A DNA stretch of 64,000 bases, from assembly GCF_900176475.1 (NCBI RefSeq), contig NZ_FWXX01000002.1, forward strand, positions 260,560 through 324,559, read 5' to 3'. Made by a program: the position numbers and the translations under genes. Below the pieces are notes generated by a model that was not told where the DNA came from, searched no databases, and saw only the letters and a program-made list of their open reading frames with translations. This document shows, piece by piece, positions 45,326 through 53,289 of the stretch; position 1 is the first letter of the stretch, and each line of letters starts with the position of its first letter. The stretch is from Tropicibacter naphthalenivorans (GTDB taxonomy: Bacteria > Pseudomonadota > Alphaproteobacteria > Rhodobacterales > Rhodobacteraceae).

Positions 45326-46438
45326 TTAGCGGGCGGCCAGTTGTTCTGCGAGCAAGGTCAGGACTTTGTCGCGAGGGACGTCCGAGGTGACAAAGCTGTC
45401 GCCGATGCCGCGCGCGAGGATAAAGCGCAGTTGGCCGTCGATGACCTTTTTGTCCTGGCCCATGAGGTCGAGGAGCGCTTCGGCGCCGGGAAGCTCGCCG
45501 GGGATGTCGCTGAGGTCGCATTTCATGCCCATTTCACGCAGGTGGGCGCGCACGCGGCTGGGGTCTTCTTGGCTGCACAAGCCAAGGCGGGACGAAAGTT
45601 CAAAGGCCAGCGCGCAGCCGATCGCCACGCCTTCGCCGTGCAGGAGGCGGTCCGAGTAGTCGGTGGCCGATTCCAGCGCGTGGCAGAAGGTATGCCCGAG
45701 GTTGAGCAGCGCGCGGTCGCCCTGTTCGGTTTCGTCGCGCAGGACGATGTCGGCCTTCATCTGGACCGAGCGTTTGACCGCATAGGTGCGCGCGGCGGTG
45801 TCGCCGGCGGCGGCCTTGGGCCCGTTGGTTTCGAGCCAGGTGAAGAAGTCCGCATCGCCCAGCAAGCCGTATTTGGCCACTTCGCCGTAGCCTGCGAGGT
45901 AGTCGCGCGAGGTCAGCGTGCCGAGCACGTCAATGTCCGCCAGCACCATGGCGGGCTGGTGGAAGGCGCCGATCAGGTTCTTGCCTTGCGGCGCGTTGAT
46001 GCCAGTCTTGCCGCCCACCGAGCTGTCGACCTGGGCCAGCAAGGACGTGGGGATCTGCACAAAGCGCACGCCCCGGCGCAGGACCGATGCGGCAAAGCCC
46101 ACGAGGTCGCCGATGACGCCGCCGCCGAGGGCAATGACCACATCGCGGCGTTCGACTTTTTCCTCGAGCAGCCACTCGACGGTGCGTTCGAAATGCGGCC
46201 AGCGCTTGGTGCTCTCGCCCGCGGGCAGGCGCAGGGCGCTATGGGTGATGCCTTGGGCGTCCAGCGCAGCTTCGAGCGTTGCCAGATGCAGATCTGCTAC
46301 GTTCTCGTCCGAGACAATCGCCACCTTGGGGCGTTTGAGCAGCGGCGCGATCTGTGCGCCCGCCGTTTCCAGCAGCCCTTGGCCAATGCGCACCTCGTAT
46401 TCGCGCCCCGGCAGCGGGACATGCACCACTTCGATCAT
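45326..46438 (-). CDS. aroB: 3-dehydroquinate synthase
   Basis: A 370-residue NAD- and zinc-dependent enzyme, second step of the shikimate pathway. Signatures are VAIVSDENVADLH, ALGGGVIGDLVGFAASVLRR, IPTSLLAQVDSSVGGKTGIN and AGYGEVAKYGLL. Zinc ligands lie in the NLGHTFCHALE region and HGEGVAIG. The start at 46438 overlaps the aroK stop as ATGA; the frame open to 46651 only shadows aroK. Confidence 0.97.
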   Translation of the reverse strand: MIEVVHVPLPGREYEVRIGQGLLETAGAQIAPLLKRPKVAIVSDENVADLHLATLEAALDAQGITHSALRLPAGESTKRWPHFERTVEWLLEEKVERRDVVIALGGGVIGDLVGFAASVLRRGVRFVQIPTSLLAQVDSSVGGKTGINAPQGKNLIGAFHQPAMVLADIDVLGTLTSRDYLAGYGEVAKYGLLGDADFFTWLETNGPKAAAGDTAARTYAVKRSVQMKADIVLRDETEQGDRALLNLGHTFCHALESATDYSDRLLHGEGVAIGCALAFELSSRLGLCSQEDPSRVRAHLREMGMKCDLSDIPGELPGAEALLDLMGQDKKVIDGQLRFILARGIGDSFVTSDVPRDKVLTLLAEQLAAR

Positions 46439-47007
46439 AACGGCCTCTCTAATACGTCGGGGCGCTGTGCCAGCAGGGCTTGCGCCACTTTTTCGGCCAT
46501 GGCGTCGAGCGACAGGCCGGGTTCGGATTTCACCACGATGTCGGCCTTGGCATAGACCGGCACGCGCGCCTCGTAGAGGGATTTCAGCGTCCCGTAGGGA
46601 TCGGGGGTTTTCAGCAAGGGGCGCGTGTCCTTGTGGCGCACGCGTTCCCAAAGCAAGTCGATGTCCGCGTCCAGCCAGACCGAGACGCCCTTGTCGGTGA
46701 TCATCTGGCGGTTATCGGCGGACATGAACGCCCCGCCCCCGGTGGACAGCACACCCGGCACGCCATCCAGCAACCGGTCGATCACCTGATGTTCCTTGCG
46801 CCGAAAGAACGGCTCTCCGTCGCGGGCAAAGATCTCGGCGATGGTCATATTCGCCGCCTCTTCGATCTCGTGGTCCGAATCGCGAAACATCACGCCCAAA
46901 TGCGCCGCGAGCGTCCGGCCCACGGCTGTCTTGCCTGCGCCCATCATGCCCACAAAGACGATTGTCTTATGCAGGATCAATTGGTTGTGAGAACTAACGT
47001 CGGCCAT
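46435..47007 (-). CDS. aroK: Shikimate kinase
   Basis: A 190-residue P-loop kinase that phosphorylates shikimate. Walker A is GMMGAGKTAVG (20-30). FRDSDHEIEEAANMTIAEIF carries the DSD substrate/Mg motif, and LSTGGGAF the substrate Gly-rich loop. The ATG at 47007 is the best fit to family length, but GAAGG abuts it with no spacing, so a nearby upstream alternative codon is possible. It is divergent from the gene at 47104. Confidence 0.94.
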   Translation of the reverse strand: MADVSSHNQLILHKTIVFVGMMGAGKTAVGRTLAAHLGVMFRDSDHEIEEAANMTIAEIFARDGEPFFRRKEHQVIDRLLDGVPGVLSTGGGAFMSADNRQMITDKGVSVWLDADIDLLWERVRHKDTRPLLKTPDPYGTLKSLYEARVPVYAKADIVVKSEPGLSLDAMAEKVAQALLAQRPDVLERPL

Positions 47008-47103
47008 CCTTCGCCCATTGGTAATTTCTTGCGTGAATGACGTGAACTGCGCAAAAAGGCTAGGTATAAGTTCGAAAAAAGGACGAGGCAGGGAAAGGCG
47101 AAT

Positions 47104-47253
47104 ATGGGACGCATCATCAAATGGCTGTTCTACCTGTTGGTACTGGGCGCGATTGCGCTGGTGGCCTATGCCTATCTGGGGCCAACCTTTGGCGCGGACT
47201 TTAGCCCGCCGCAGACCGAAATTCGCGTTCCGGTTCAATTGGATGGCCAGTAA
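47104..47253 (+). CDS. 49-aa single-TM hypothetical protein
   Basis: A micro-gene of 49 codons. GGAAAGG lies seven bases before the ATG. It begins MGRIIKWLFYLLVLGAIALV, one membrane helix, then AYAYLGPTFGADFSPP and a short polar tail facing the periplasm. Its stop overlaps the next gene's start by 11 bases, so the two should be coupled. No family is recognised. It heads a three-gene operon with the exported protein and xerD. Confidence 0.72.
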   Translation: MGRIIKWLFYLLVLGAIALVAYAYLGPTFGADFSPPQTEIRVPVQLDGQ

Positions 47254-48703
47254 GCTGGCGCTTTTGCTGCTGTGCCTGCCCGGTGCAGTTGCCGCACAGT
47301 CGGCCCCCGTGGCGCAGTCCGCCGCGCCCCCGGCGGTGGCCGAGATGCCGCTGGATGCACCGAATCCCGCGGCCGCCGGTTTGTTGCCCGCGCGCGTCAC
47401 CGGATTGCCCGGATCGCTGTGGCTGGGGTCAGAGCCCCAGACCTTGGCGGCGCTGACCGGGGCGGTGGACGCGGCGCTGCCCGCGATCAACGAGCTGATG
47501 CGCACCTTGATGCTGGCCGAGGCGACGCCGCCGTCGCAGGGGGCAGAGGCGATCGACCACTTGGCGCGGCGCATTGACTGGCTGCGCGGACGCGGCGCGG
47601 TCGAAGAGGCGCTGGCCCTGCTGGACATCGCGGGCATCGAAGACCCCCGCCTGTTCTTGCGGTGGGCCGATCTGAACCTGCTGCTGGGCCAGTCAGAGCC
47701 GGTTTGCCGAATGCTTGAGGCGCGTCCGGGGCTAAGCACGGATCTGTCCTTGCGGGTGTTTTGCACCGCCCGCGGCGGCGACTGGGCCCGCGCCGAGCTG
47801 ATCCTTGGGACCGGGCGCGCCTTGGGCGAAATCCCGGCGCGGCGGGCCGAGCTGCTGGCGCGGTTCCTCGACCCGGAGCTGGCCGAGGGCGAGCCTGCGC
47901 TGATCCCCCCGGTGCGCCCCAGCGCGCTGGAATTCCGCCTGTTCGAAGCGCTTGGAGAGCCGCTGCCCACCGCGCCCCTGCCGTTGGAATTTTCGGTGCT
48001 GGACCTGTCCGGCGACAACGGCTGGCGCGCGCAGATCGAGGCCGCCGAACGGCTGGCGCGCGCCGGGTCGCTGCCGTCGAACCGGCTGCTTGGGCTGTAC
48101 ACCTTGCGGCGGCCTGCGGCCTCTGGCGGGGTCTGGGACCGGGTGCGCGCCTTTCAGGACTTCGAATCCGCCATGTCGCGCGGCACCCCCGATCTGGTGG
48201 AACAGACGCTGGAAAAGCTGTGGCCGCAGATGGCGAGCGCGCGCTTGCTGGTGCCCTTTGGCCAGCTCTATGCCAAGCAACTCTCGACGCTGAACCTGAC
48301 CGGGCGTGCGGCGCGGATGGCGCAGCGGGCGTGGTTCCTGTCGCCCTTTTACGAAGAGCTGGCGGTGGTCTTGGACGGCTCCACCGATCCCGAGGCACGT
48401 TTTTTGACCGCCATTGCGCGCGGGCAGAAACCAGAAGCCACCGCCGCCCTGCCCCATGCGGATGCGGTGGCGCAGGCCTTTGGCGGCGCGCCGGTGCCGG
48501 ACGTGCTGCGCGCGCAACTGGATGAGGGACGCCTTGGCGAGGTGATCCTGCGCGCCGTCGCGCTGTTTGCCTCTGGCGCCGAGGGCAACGGGCAGGATTT
48601 GGTGGACGCTCTGGCGACGTTTCGCGCCGTGGGCCTAGAGGACGTGGCGCGGCGCGGGGCGTTGCAGCTGATGATCCTCGATGCGGAAAGGGCGCGGCGA
48701 TGA
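47243..48703 (+). CDS. 486-aa exported hypothetical protein upstream of xerD
   Basis: A signal peptide (MASKLALLLLCLPGAVAAQS, cleavage after about 18) leads into an Ala/Leu-rich helical protein with no catalytic motif. Repeated helix pairs (IDHLARRIDWLRGRGAVEEA, LTGRAARMAQRAWFLSPFYE) suggest an alpha-solenoid or TPR-like scaffold in the periplasm. Its start lies within the 49-aa gene and its stop overlaps xerD by 4 bases. No family is recognised. Placement next to xerD does not imply a recombination role, since it is exported. Confidence 0.78.
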   Translation: MASKLALLLLCLPGAVAAQSAPVAQSAAPPAVAEMPLDAPNPAAAGLLPARVTGLPGSLWLGSEPQTLAALTGAVDAALPAINELMRTLMLAEATPPSQGAEAIDHLARRIDWLRGRGAVEEALALLDIAGIEDPRLFLRWADLNLLLGQSEPVCRMLEARPGLSTDLSLRVFCTARGGDWARAELILGTGRALGEIPARRAELLARFLDPELAEGEPALIPPVRPSALEFRLFEALGEPLPTAPLPLEFSVLDLSGDNGWRAQIEAAERLARAGSLPSNRLLGLYTLRRPAASGGVWDRVRAFQDFESAMSRGTPDLVEQTLEKLWPQMASARLLVPFGQLYAKQLSTLNLTGRAARMAQRAWFLSPFYEELAVVLDGSTDPEARFLTAIARGQKPEATAALPHADAVAQAFGGAPVPDVLRAQLDEGRLGEVILRAVALFASGAEGNGQDLVDALATFRAVGLEDVARRGALQLMILDAERARR

Positions 48704-49626
48704 AAGCCTCTCGGTGGTCGCCCCTGTTCCTTGATGCCTTGGCCGCCGAACGCGGCGCCGCGGCGAATACGCTGGCCGCCTATGAGCGCGACCTGACCCA
48801 CGTCGAGGAATGGCTGACCGATCAGGGGCGCGATTTCGCCAGCGCCGCCAAGTCGGACATCGAGGATTACCTCGTGCATTGCGATACGCTGGGGCTGTCG
48901 CGCGCGACGCGGGCACGGCGGTTGTCGGCGATCAAGCAGCTCTACCGCTTTGCCTTTGACGAAGGTCTGCGCGAGGACAACCCAGCGGTGCAGATTTCCG
49001 GCCCGGGGCGCGACAAACGCCTGCCCAAGACGCTGTCGGTGGAAGAGGTGGACCGGCTGTTGACCTCTGCCTCGGCGCATGGGCGGACGGATGCGGACCG
49101 CGCGCGCAACGCCTGTTTGATGCAGGTGCTTTACGCCACGGGGATGCGGGTCACAGAGCTGGTGTCCTTGCCGATTTCGGCGGCGCGGGGCGACCCTCGG
49201 ATGCTGTTGATCCGTGGCAAGGGCGGGAAAGAGCGGATGGTGCCCTTGTCGCCCCCTGCCCGTCTGGCCTTGGCCGAATGGCTGGCCTTGCGCGATGAGG
49301 CCGAGGAAGCGGCGCGATTGAAGGGGAAAGCGGCGTCGGCGTTCTTGTTCCCCTCACGCGGGAAAGCGGGTCATTTGACGCGCCATGCGTTTTACATGCT
49401 GATCAAGGAGTTCGCGGTCGAGGCGGGGGTTTCACCGGAAAAGGTGACGCCGCACACGCTGCGCCACGCCTTTGCGACGCATCTGCTGGCCAATGGGGCG
49501 GATCTGCGGTCGATCCAGACCTTGCTGGGGCACGCGGATGTGGCGACGACCGAGATTTACACCCATGTCTTGGACGAGCGGCTGCGGGAGTTGGTGCTGG
49601 AGCATCATCCTTTGGCGAAGGAGTGA
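48700..49626 (+). CDS. xerD: Site-specific tyrosine recombinase XerD
   Basis: A 308-residue recombinase that resolves chromosome dimers at dif with XerC. The N-terminal core-binding domain (about 5-95) has NTLAAYERDLTHVEEWL. The catalytic set is complete: R150 (ATGMRVTEL), K174 (IRGKGGKERM), H252 and R255 (PHTLRHAFATHL), H278 (LLGHADVATT) and Y287 (EIYTHV). The start overlaps the upstream gene as ATGA. A five-copy 26-base tandem repeat follows its stop. Confidence 0.94.
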   Translation: MKASRWSPLFLDALAAERGAAANTLAAYERDLTHVEEWLTDQGRDFASAAKSDIEDYLVHCDTLGLSRATRARRLSAIKQLYRFAFDEGLREDNPAVQISGPGRDKRLPKTLSVEEVDRLLTSASAHGRTDADRARNACLMQVLYATGMRVTELVSLPISAARGDPRMLLIRGKGGKERMVPLSPPARLALAEWLALRDEAEEAARLKGKAASAFLFPSRGKAGHLTRHAFYMLIKEFAVEAGVSPEKVTPHTLRHAFATHLLANGADLRSIQTLLGHADVATTEIYTHVLDERLRELVLEHHPLAKE

Positions 49627-49642
49627 TTTCTGGCGGGTTTGG

Positions 49643-49772
49643 GGGCGTCGCACCAAAGGTGCGCAAAGGCGCGTCGCACCAAAGGTGCGCAATGGGGCGT
49701 CGCACCAAAGGTGCGCAAGGGGGCGTCACACCAAAGGTGCGCAAGGGGGCGTCACACCAAAGGTGCGCAAGG
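49643..49772. repeat. 26-bp tandem repeat, five copies, each with an internal palindrome
   Basis: The core CACCAAAGGTG starts at 49651, 49677, 49703, 49729 and 49755, an exact 26-base period. The unit reads about GGCGTCGCACCAAAGGTGCG plus CAAGGG. Copies 1-3 have GTCGCACC and copies 4-5 GTCACACC. Each core is a hairpin (CGCACC-AAA-GGTGCG in copies 1-3). 26 is not a multiple of three, so it is non-coding. It runs straight into dispersed repeat copy C. Confidence 0.93.
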
Positions 49773-49825
49773 GGGCTCCGCCCCTGGCCTGCGGCCTCCC
49801 CCGGGATATTTTTAAAGAGAAGAAG
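49769..49825 (+). repeat. Dispersed intergenic repeat, copy C
   Basis: A GGGGGCTCCGCCCC hairpin and GGCCTGCGGCC hairpin, then CCCCCGGGATATTTTTAA and AGAGAAGAAG. It ends directly at the stop codon of the convergent metallophosphoesterase-like gene. Confidence 0.85.
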
Positions 49826-50632
49826 CTAGCGGCGTAAGGCGCCTGGGAGGATGTCCTCTGAGGGCCAGTGGCCGGTGGTGAGGGCGGTGTGGTAGCCTTG
49901 GGTGAGGTTGGCCTGCGTCATCGCGGCGGCGGCGGTTTGGTGGTCGTAAATGAGCGTTCGGATTTCGGTTTGCCCGGTTTCGTGCAGGAGCGTGTAGCGG
50001 GTTTGCGGTTTGCCGTCGTGCGGGGGCATCCCGATGACGCCGGCGTTGATCCAGAGGGTTTGGCCCACTTGGGTTTGAAACGGGATGCCGCTGTGGCCCG
50101 CGAAGACGTAAGCGGGTTTGGTCGGCAGGTGGGCGATTTCTGCGGACAGCGTCTTGGTCGGGGTGGTTGGCCAGAGGAAGCGATTGACCTCTGACGTGCC
50201 GCCGTGGGTGATCCAGATCGGGCCCCATTGGGTGTCTATGCACAGAAGGTCCGGGAGGGTCGCCATCCATGCGCGGTCCTCGGGCGTCGTTTGGGCATTG
50301 GCGTGGGCGTACCAGCCTGCGGACAGTAGATCGCAGGTGGTGCCGCTTTCAAAGCCACAGCCGCAGTCGAGGGCGTTTTCGGCCAGTTGCCGTTCGACGT
50401 TGCCGGCGATGACGTGGCAGCCCCAGTCGCGGATTTCCTGCACCGTTTCAGACGGGTGCGCGCCATAGGCCACCACGTCGCCGGTGCAGATGCAGCGCTC
50501 TGGCGGGATGCCGAGCGCCGTCGCCTGCGCGCGCATGGCCTGCGTCGCCTGTAGGTTGGAGTACGGCCCGCCAAAGACCAGCAGCGGCCCGCCTTTGGGC
50601 AGGGTTATCTGCGTTGTGCGTCTGGTCAACAT
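49826..50632 (-). CDS. Metallophosphoesterase-like protein with altered first metal motif
   Basis: A 268-residue calcineurin-like protein. Later metal motifs are present: CTGDVVAYGAHP (GD), VIAGNVERQL (GNxE), ITHGG and FAGHSGIPF (GH). The first motif, normally DxHGN, reads FGGPYSNLQAT, so the Asp and His ligands are missing. A CGCGF stretch (NALDCGCGFESGTTCD) adds three cysteines. I recall this FGGPYSN type as a recurring alphaproteobacterial subfamily; its substrate is unknown. The start at 50632 (MLTRRTTQ) is preferred over an ATG 12 codons earlier. It is divergent from the CorC-type gene. Confidence 0.75.
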   Translation of the reverse strand: MLTRRTTQITLPKGGPLLVFGGPYSNLQATQAMRAQATALGIPPERCICTGDVVAYGAHPSETVQEIRDWGCHVIAGNVERQLAENALDCGCGFESGTTCDLLSAGWYAHANAQTTPEDRAWMATLPDLLCIDTQWGPIWITHGGTSEVNRFLWPTTPTKTLSAEIAHLPTKPAYVFAGHSGIPFQTQVGQTLWINAGVIGMPPHDGKPQTRYTLLHETGQTEIRTLIYDHQTAAAAMTQANLTQGYHTALTTGHWPSEDILPGALRR

Positions 50633-50700
50633 GGGCCGCCCCTTGATCCTGCGGGGATGCGCCCCCATAACCCCTTTAGCAATAAAGGAACGCCCGCCCC

Positions 50701-52026
50701 ATGGAAGATCAAACCACGCTCTTTGACGCCGCCTTTTGGATCACATCCGCGTCAATTCTGGCGCTGATCATGCTGTCGGCGTTTTTCTCGGGCTCCGAGA
50801 CCGCTTTGACCGCCGCTTCGCGCGGGAAACTCAAGGCGGCGCAGGACAAGGGCTCGAGCGGGGCGGCCAAGGCCTTGGCCATCACAGAGGACAATGAGCG
50901 GCTGATCGGCTCGGTCCTGCTCGGCAACAACATGGTGAACATTCTGGCGACCTCGCTGGCGACCGCCTTGTTCACCAACCTCTTTGGCGAGAGCGGCGTG
51001 GCGCTGGCGACCTTGTTCATGACGCTGCTCGTGCTGATCTTTGCCGAGGTGCTGCCCAAGACCTATGCGATCACCAACCCCGAGACCGCCGCGGCGCGCG
51101 TCGCCACCCCCATTGCGGTGATCGTCAAGCTGTTCGCGCCGGTGGTCTCTGCCGTGCGGCTGCTGGTGCGCGGGGTGCTGCGCATCTTTGGCGTGCAGAC
51201 CGACCCGGACAGCCACATCTTGGCGGTGCGCGAAGAGATCGCCGGGGCGCTGCAACTGGGCCACTCCGAAGGTGTCGTCGAAAAGGAAGACCGCGACCGG
51301 ATCCTTGGGGCCCTGGACCTGAGCGAGCGCACGGTCGAGGAAATCATGCTGCACCGTTCGGGGATCGAGATGATCGACGCCGACACCCCGCCGCAGCAGA
51401 TCCTTGAGCAGGCTCTGGAAAGCAGCCACACCCGCCTGCCCGTCTACCGCGACGACCCCGAGAACATCATCGGCGTGATCCACGCCAAGGATCTCTTGCG
51501 CTCGATGTATCGCCTCGTGGACGAGGACAACACCATGGAAGGCGTGCTGAAGGATTTCAACGTAACGGACGTTGCGATGAAGCCGTACTTTGTCCCCGAC
51601 ACCACGCCCTTGGATGAGCAGATGCGCCAGTTCCTGCGCCGCCGGACGCATTTTGCGCTGGTGGTGGATGAATACGGCTCGCTTCAGGGGTTGATCACGC
51701 TTGAGGACATCCTTGAGGAGATCGTCGGCGAGATTACCGATGAATTCGACCCGGACGCTGATCACACCATCAAGATGGCCGAGGATGGCAACTATTGGAT
51801 CGAAGGTGCCATGACCATTCGCGACTTTAACCGCGCCACCGACTGGAACCTGCCCGACGACGAGGCGAACACCGTGGCGGGGCTGGTCATCCACGAGGCG
51901 CAGATGATCCCGACGCGCGGTCAGGTCTTTAGCTTTCACGGCTTTCGGTTCGAGGTGATGGAGCGCGAGAACAACCGCATCACCCAGCTCAAGGTGCGCC
52001 CGCTGGAGGTGGTCAAGGCGGATTAA
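50701..52026 (+). CDS. HlyC/CorC-family (CNNM) transporter
   Basis: A 441-residue membrane protein. The N-terminal CNNM/DUF21 domain (about 10-190) has four hydrophobic segments and FFSGSETALTAASRGKLKAA. A CBS pair (about 205-335) reads TRLPVYRDDPENIIGVIHAK and HFALVVDEYGSLQGLITLED. The C-terminal CorC_HlyC domain (about 350-441) has YWIEGAMTIRDFNRATDWNL. Relatives move Mg2+ or Na+. It is not a hemolysin despite the family name. It converges on the histidine kinase with a 24-base gap. Confidence 0.92.
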   Translation: MEDQTTLFDAAFWITSASILALIMLSAFFSGSETALTAASRGKLKAAQDKGSSGAAKALAITEDNERLIGSVLLGNNMVNILATSLATALFTNLFGESGVALATLFMTLLVLIFAEVLPKTYAITNPETAAARVATPIAVIVKLFAPVVSAVRLLVRGVLRIFGVQTDPDSHILAVREEIAGALQLGHSEGVVEKEDRDRILGALDLSERTVEEIMLHRSGIEMIDADTPPQQILEQALESSHTRLPVYRDDPENIIGVIHAKDLLRSMYRLVDEDNTMEGVLKDFNVTDVAMKPYFVPDTTPLDEQMRQFLRRRTHFALVVDEYGSLQGLITLEDILEEIVGEITDEFDPDADHTIKMAEDGNYWIEGAMTIRDFNRATDWNLPDDEANTVAGLVIHEAQMIPTRGQVFSFHGFRFEVMERENNRITQLKVRPLEVVKAD

Positions 52027-52050
52027 ACCGCAGCAGAGCAGCGGCAGAGG

Positions 52051-53175
52051 TTACTGCGCGGCGACCTGATCGGCTTGCAGGGCGGTCTCTGGCGCCGGGA
52101 TGGTCAGCCGCAGGGCATAGCCCTGATCCGTGCCGCCAAGCTCCATTTGCGCGCCAAGCTGGTCGGCGGCGGCCTCCATCAGGCGCAGACCAATGCCCGT
52201 CCCGCTCTCGCCAGAGCCTTCACCGCCACCATTGCCGTTGTCGGCACAGGTCAGGGTCAAGCCATGGGCGTCCTGGGTCAGGGTCACGCGCACCTCGCCA
52301 ATGCTGCCCGGCGCAAAAGCGTGCTTGAACGTGTTGGCGACAAATTCGCTGACAATCACCGCCAAGGCCTGCGCCGCATCGGGGGTCACCTTGGCAGAGG
52401 TCATCTCGGCGATCAGACGGACGCCTTCGGGCGCTTGGCGATTAAGAAGCGCGACCACGCGCGACATGTAGTCATCCAGCGGGATTTCGTGGCGCAGATC
52501 GGCGCGGTACAGCGCCAGATGCAGCTCGGCCACCGCCGTCACACGCCGCGCCACCGCGTCCAGCACGCCGCGGGTTTCGTCATGCTTGGCGCGCGCCCGG
52601 TACAGCCGTACCAGGCTGTCCACCGTCTGAAGCGAGTTCTTGACCCGGTGGTCGATTTCATCGCGCAGCACCTCTTCGGCGGCCAAGGCGCGCCGCAGGT
52701 CAAGCTGGCGCATCACTTGGTTGGCCATCACGCGCAGGGTTTCGCGCTGCAAGTCATTTAGCTTGCGCGGCACGCTGTCCAACACGCAGAGCGTCCCCAG
52801 CCGATGCCCGGTGGGGGAAATCAGCGGCGCGCCCGCATAAAACCGCATCTCGGCCAGCGGCCCGCAGCACAGCGGATTGTCGGCGGTACGCGCGTCATCC
52901 ATCGTGTCGGGAATTTCAAGGATGTCATCCCCAAGGATCGCATGGGCGCAAATCGCCTGATCCAGCGGGGTCTGGCTTGGGTCGAAGCCGGTGCGCGCCT
53001 TGAACCACTGGCGGTCCTGATCGACAAGGCTCACCAGCGCCACCGGCACCTCCAGCAGCTTGGCCACAAGGTTGAGCACATCGTCGAAATCCGCCTCGGG
53101 GGCGGTGTCGAGAATGTCATAGGCCTGAAGCTCGGCGAGCCGAGCGCCTTCGTTCTGAGATTTTGCAGCAAGCAT
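52051..53175 (-). CDS. GAF-domain histidine kinase (HisKA_2/HWE type)
   Basis: A 374-residue soluble kinase. The GAF domain (about 30-158) resembles those preceding HWE kinases (ILDTAPEADFDDVLNLVAKL, DQDRQWFKARTGFDPSQTP). The phosphoacceptor box is EIDHRVKNSLQTVDSLV with H176. The ATP-binding domain has FVANTFKHAF (N box), CADNGNGG (G1) and GTGIGLRLM (G2). This class often feeds general stress or light signalling in alphaproteobacteria. The ATG at 53175 has AGAGGGA five bases upstream. A perfect CtrA-type box lies 57 bases upstream. No cognate regulator is adjacent. Confidence 0.9.
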   Translation of the reverse strand: MLAAKSQNEGARLAELQAYDILDTAPEADFDDVLNLVAKLLEVPVALVSLVDQDRQWFKARTGFDPSQTPLDQAICAHAILGDDILEIPDTMDDARTADNPLCCGPLAEMRFYAGAPLISPTGHRLGTLCVLDSVPRKLNDLQRETLRVMANQVMRQLDLRRALAAEEVLRDEIDHRVKNSLQTVDSLVRLYRARAKHDETRGVLDAVARRVTAVAELHLALYRADLRHEIPLDDYMSRVVALLNRQAPEGVRLIAEMTSAKVTPDAAQALAVIVSEFVANTFKHAFAPGSIGEVRVTLTQDAHGLTLTCADNGNGGGEGSGESGTGIGLRLMEAAADQLGAQMELGGTDQGYALRLTIPAPETALQADQVAAQ

Positions 53176-53231
53176 GGCAGTCCCTCTTACCGTGCAGCGG
53201 TAAAATAATGCCACACCGGCGCGGGGCAAGG

Positions 53232-53247
53232 TTAAAAACTCGTTAAC
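53232..53247 (-). promoter_or_regulatory. CtrA-type box, TTAA-N7-TTAAC
   Basis: TTAA (53232-53235), seven bases, TTAAC (53243-53247): an exact match to the full CtrA consensus, and also a match read on the other strand. It lies 57 bases upstream of the histidine kinase start and beyond the stop of no other gene, so it is placed to control the kinase. Confidence 0.6.
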
Positions 53248-53289
53248 GCACCCAATCGGCAGTAAATTTTACATTGTTTTTCCGTGTAC

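Noticed and set aside
46435-48102. 555-residue shikimate kinase with N-terminal extension
   Set aside because: The extension is antisense to the exported protein gene; family length and motifs support a start near 47007.
49643-49772. CRISPR array
   Set aside because: The 26-base units are directly contiguous with no unique spacers, and no cas genes are near.
49626-49825. dif site or integron attachment array next to xerD
   Set aside because: The repeat lacks the 11-6-11 dif architecture, and no cassette genes or integrase features are present.
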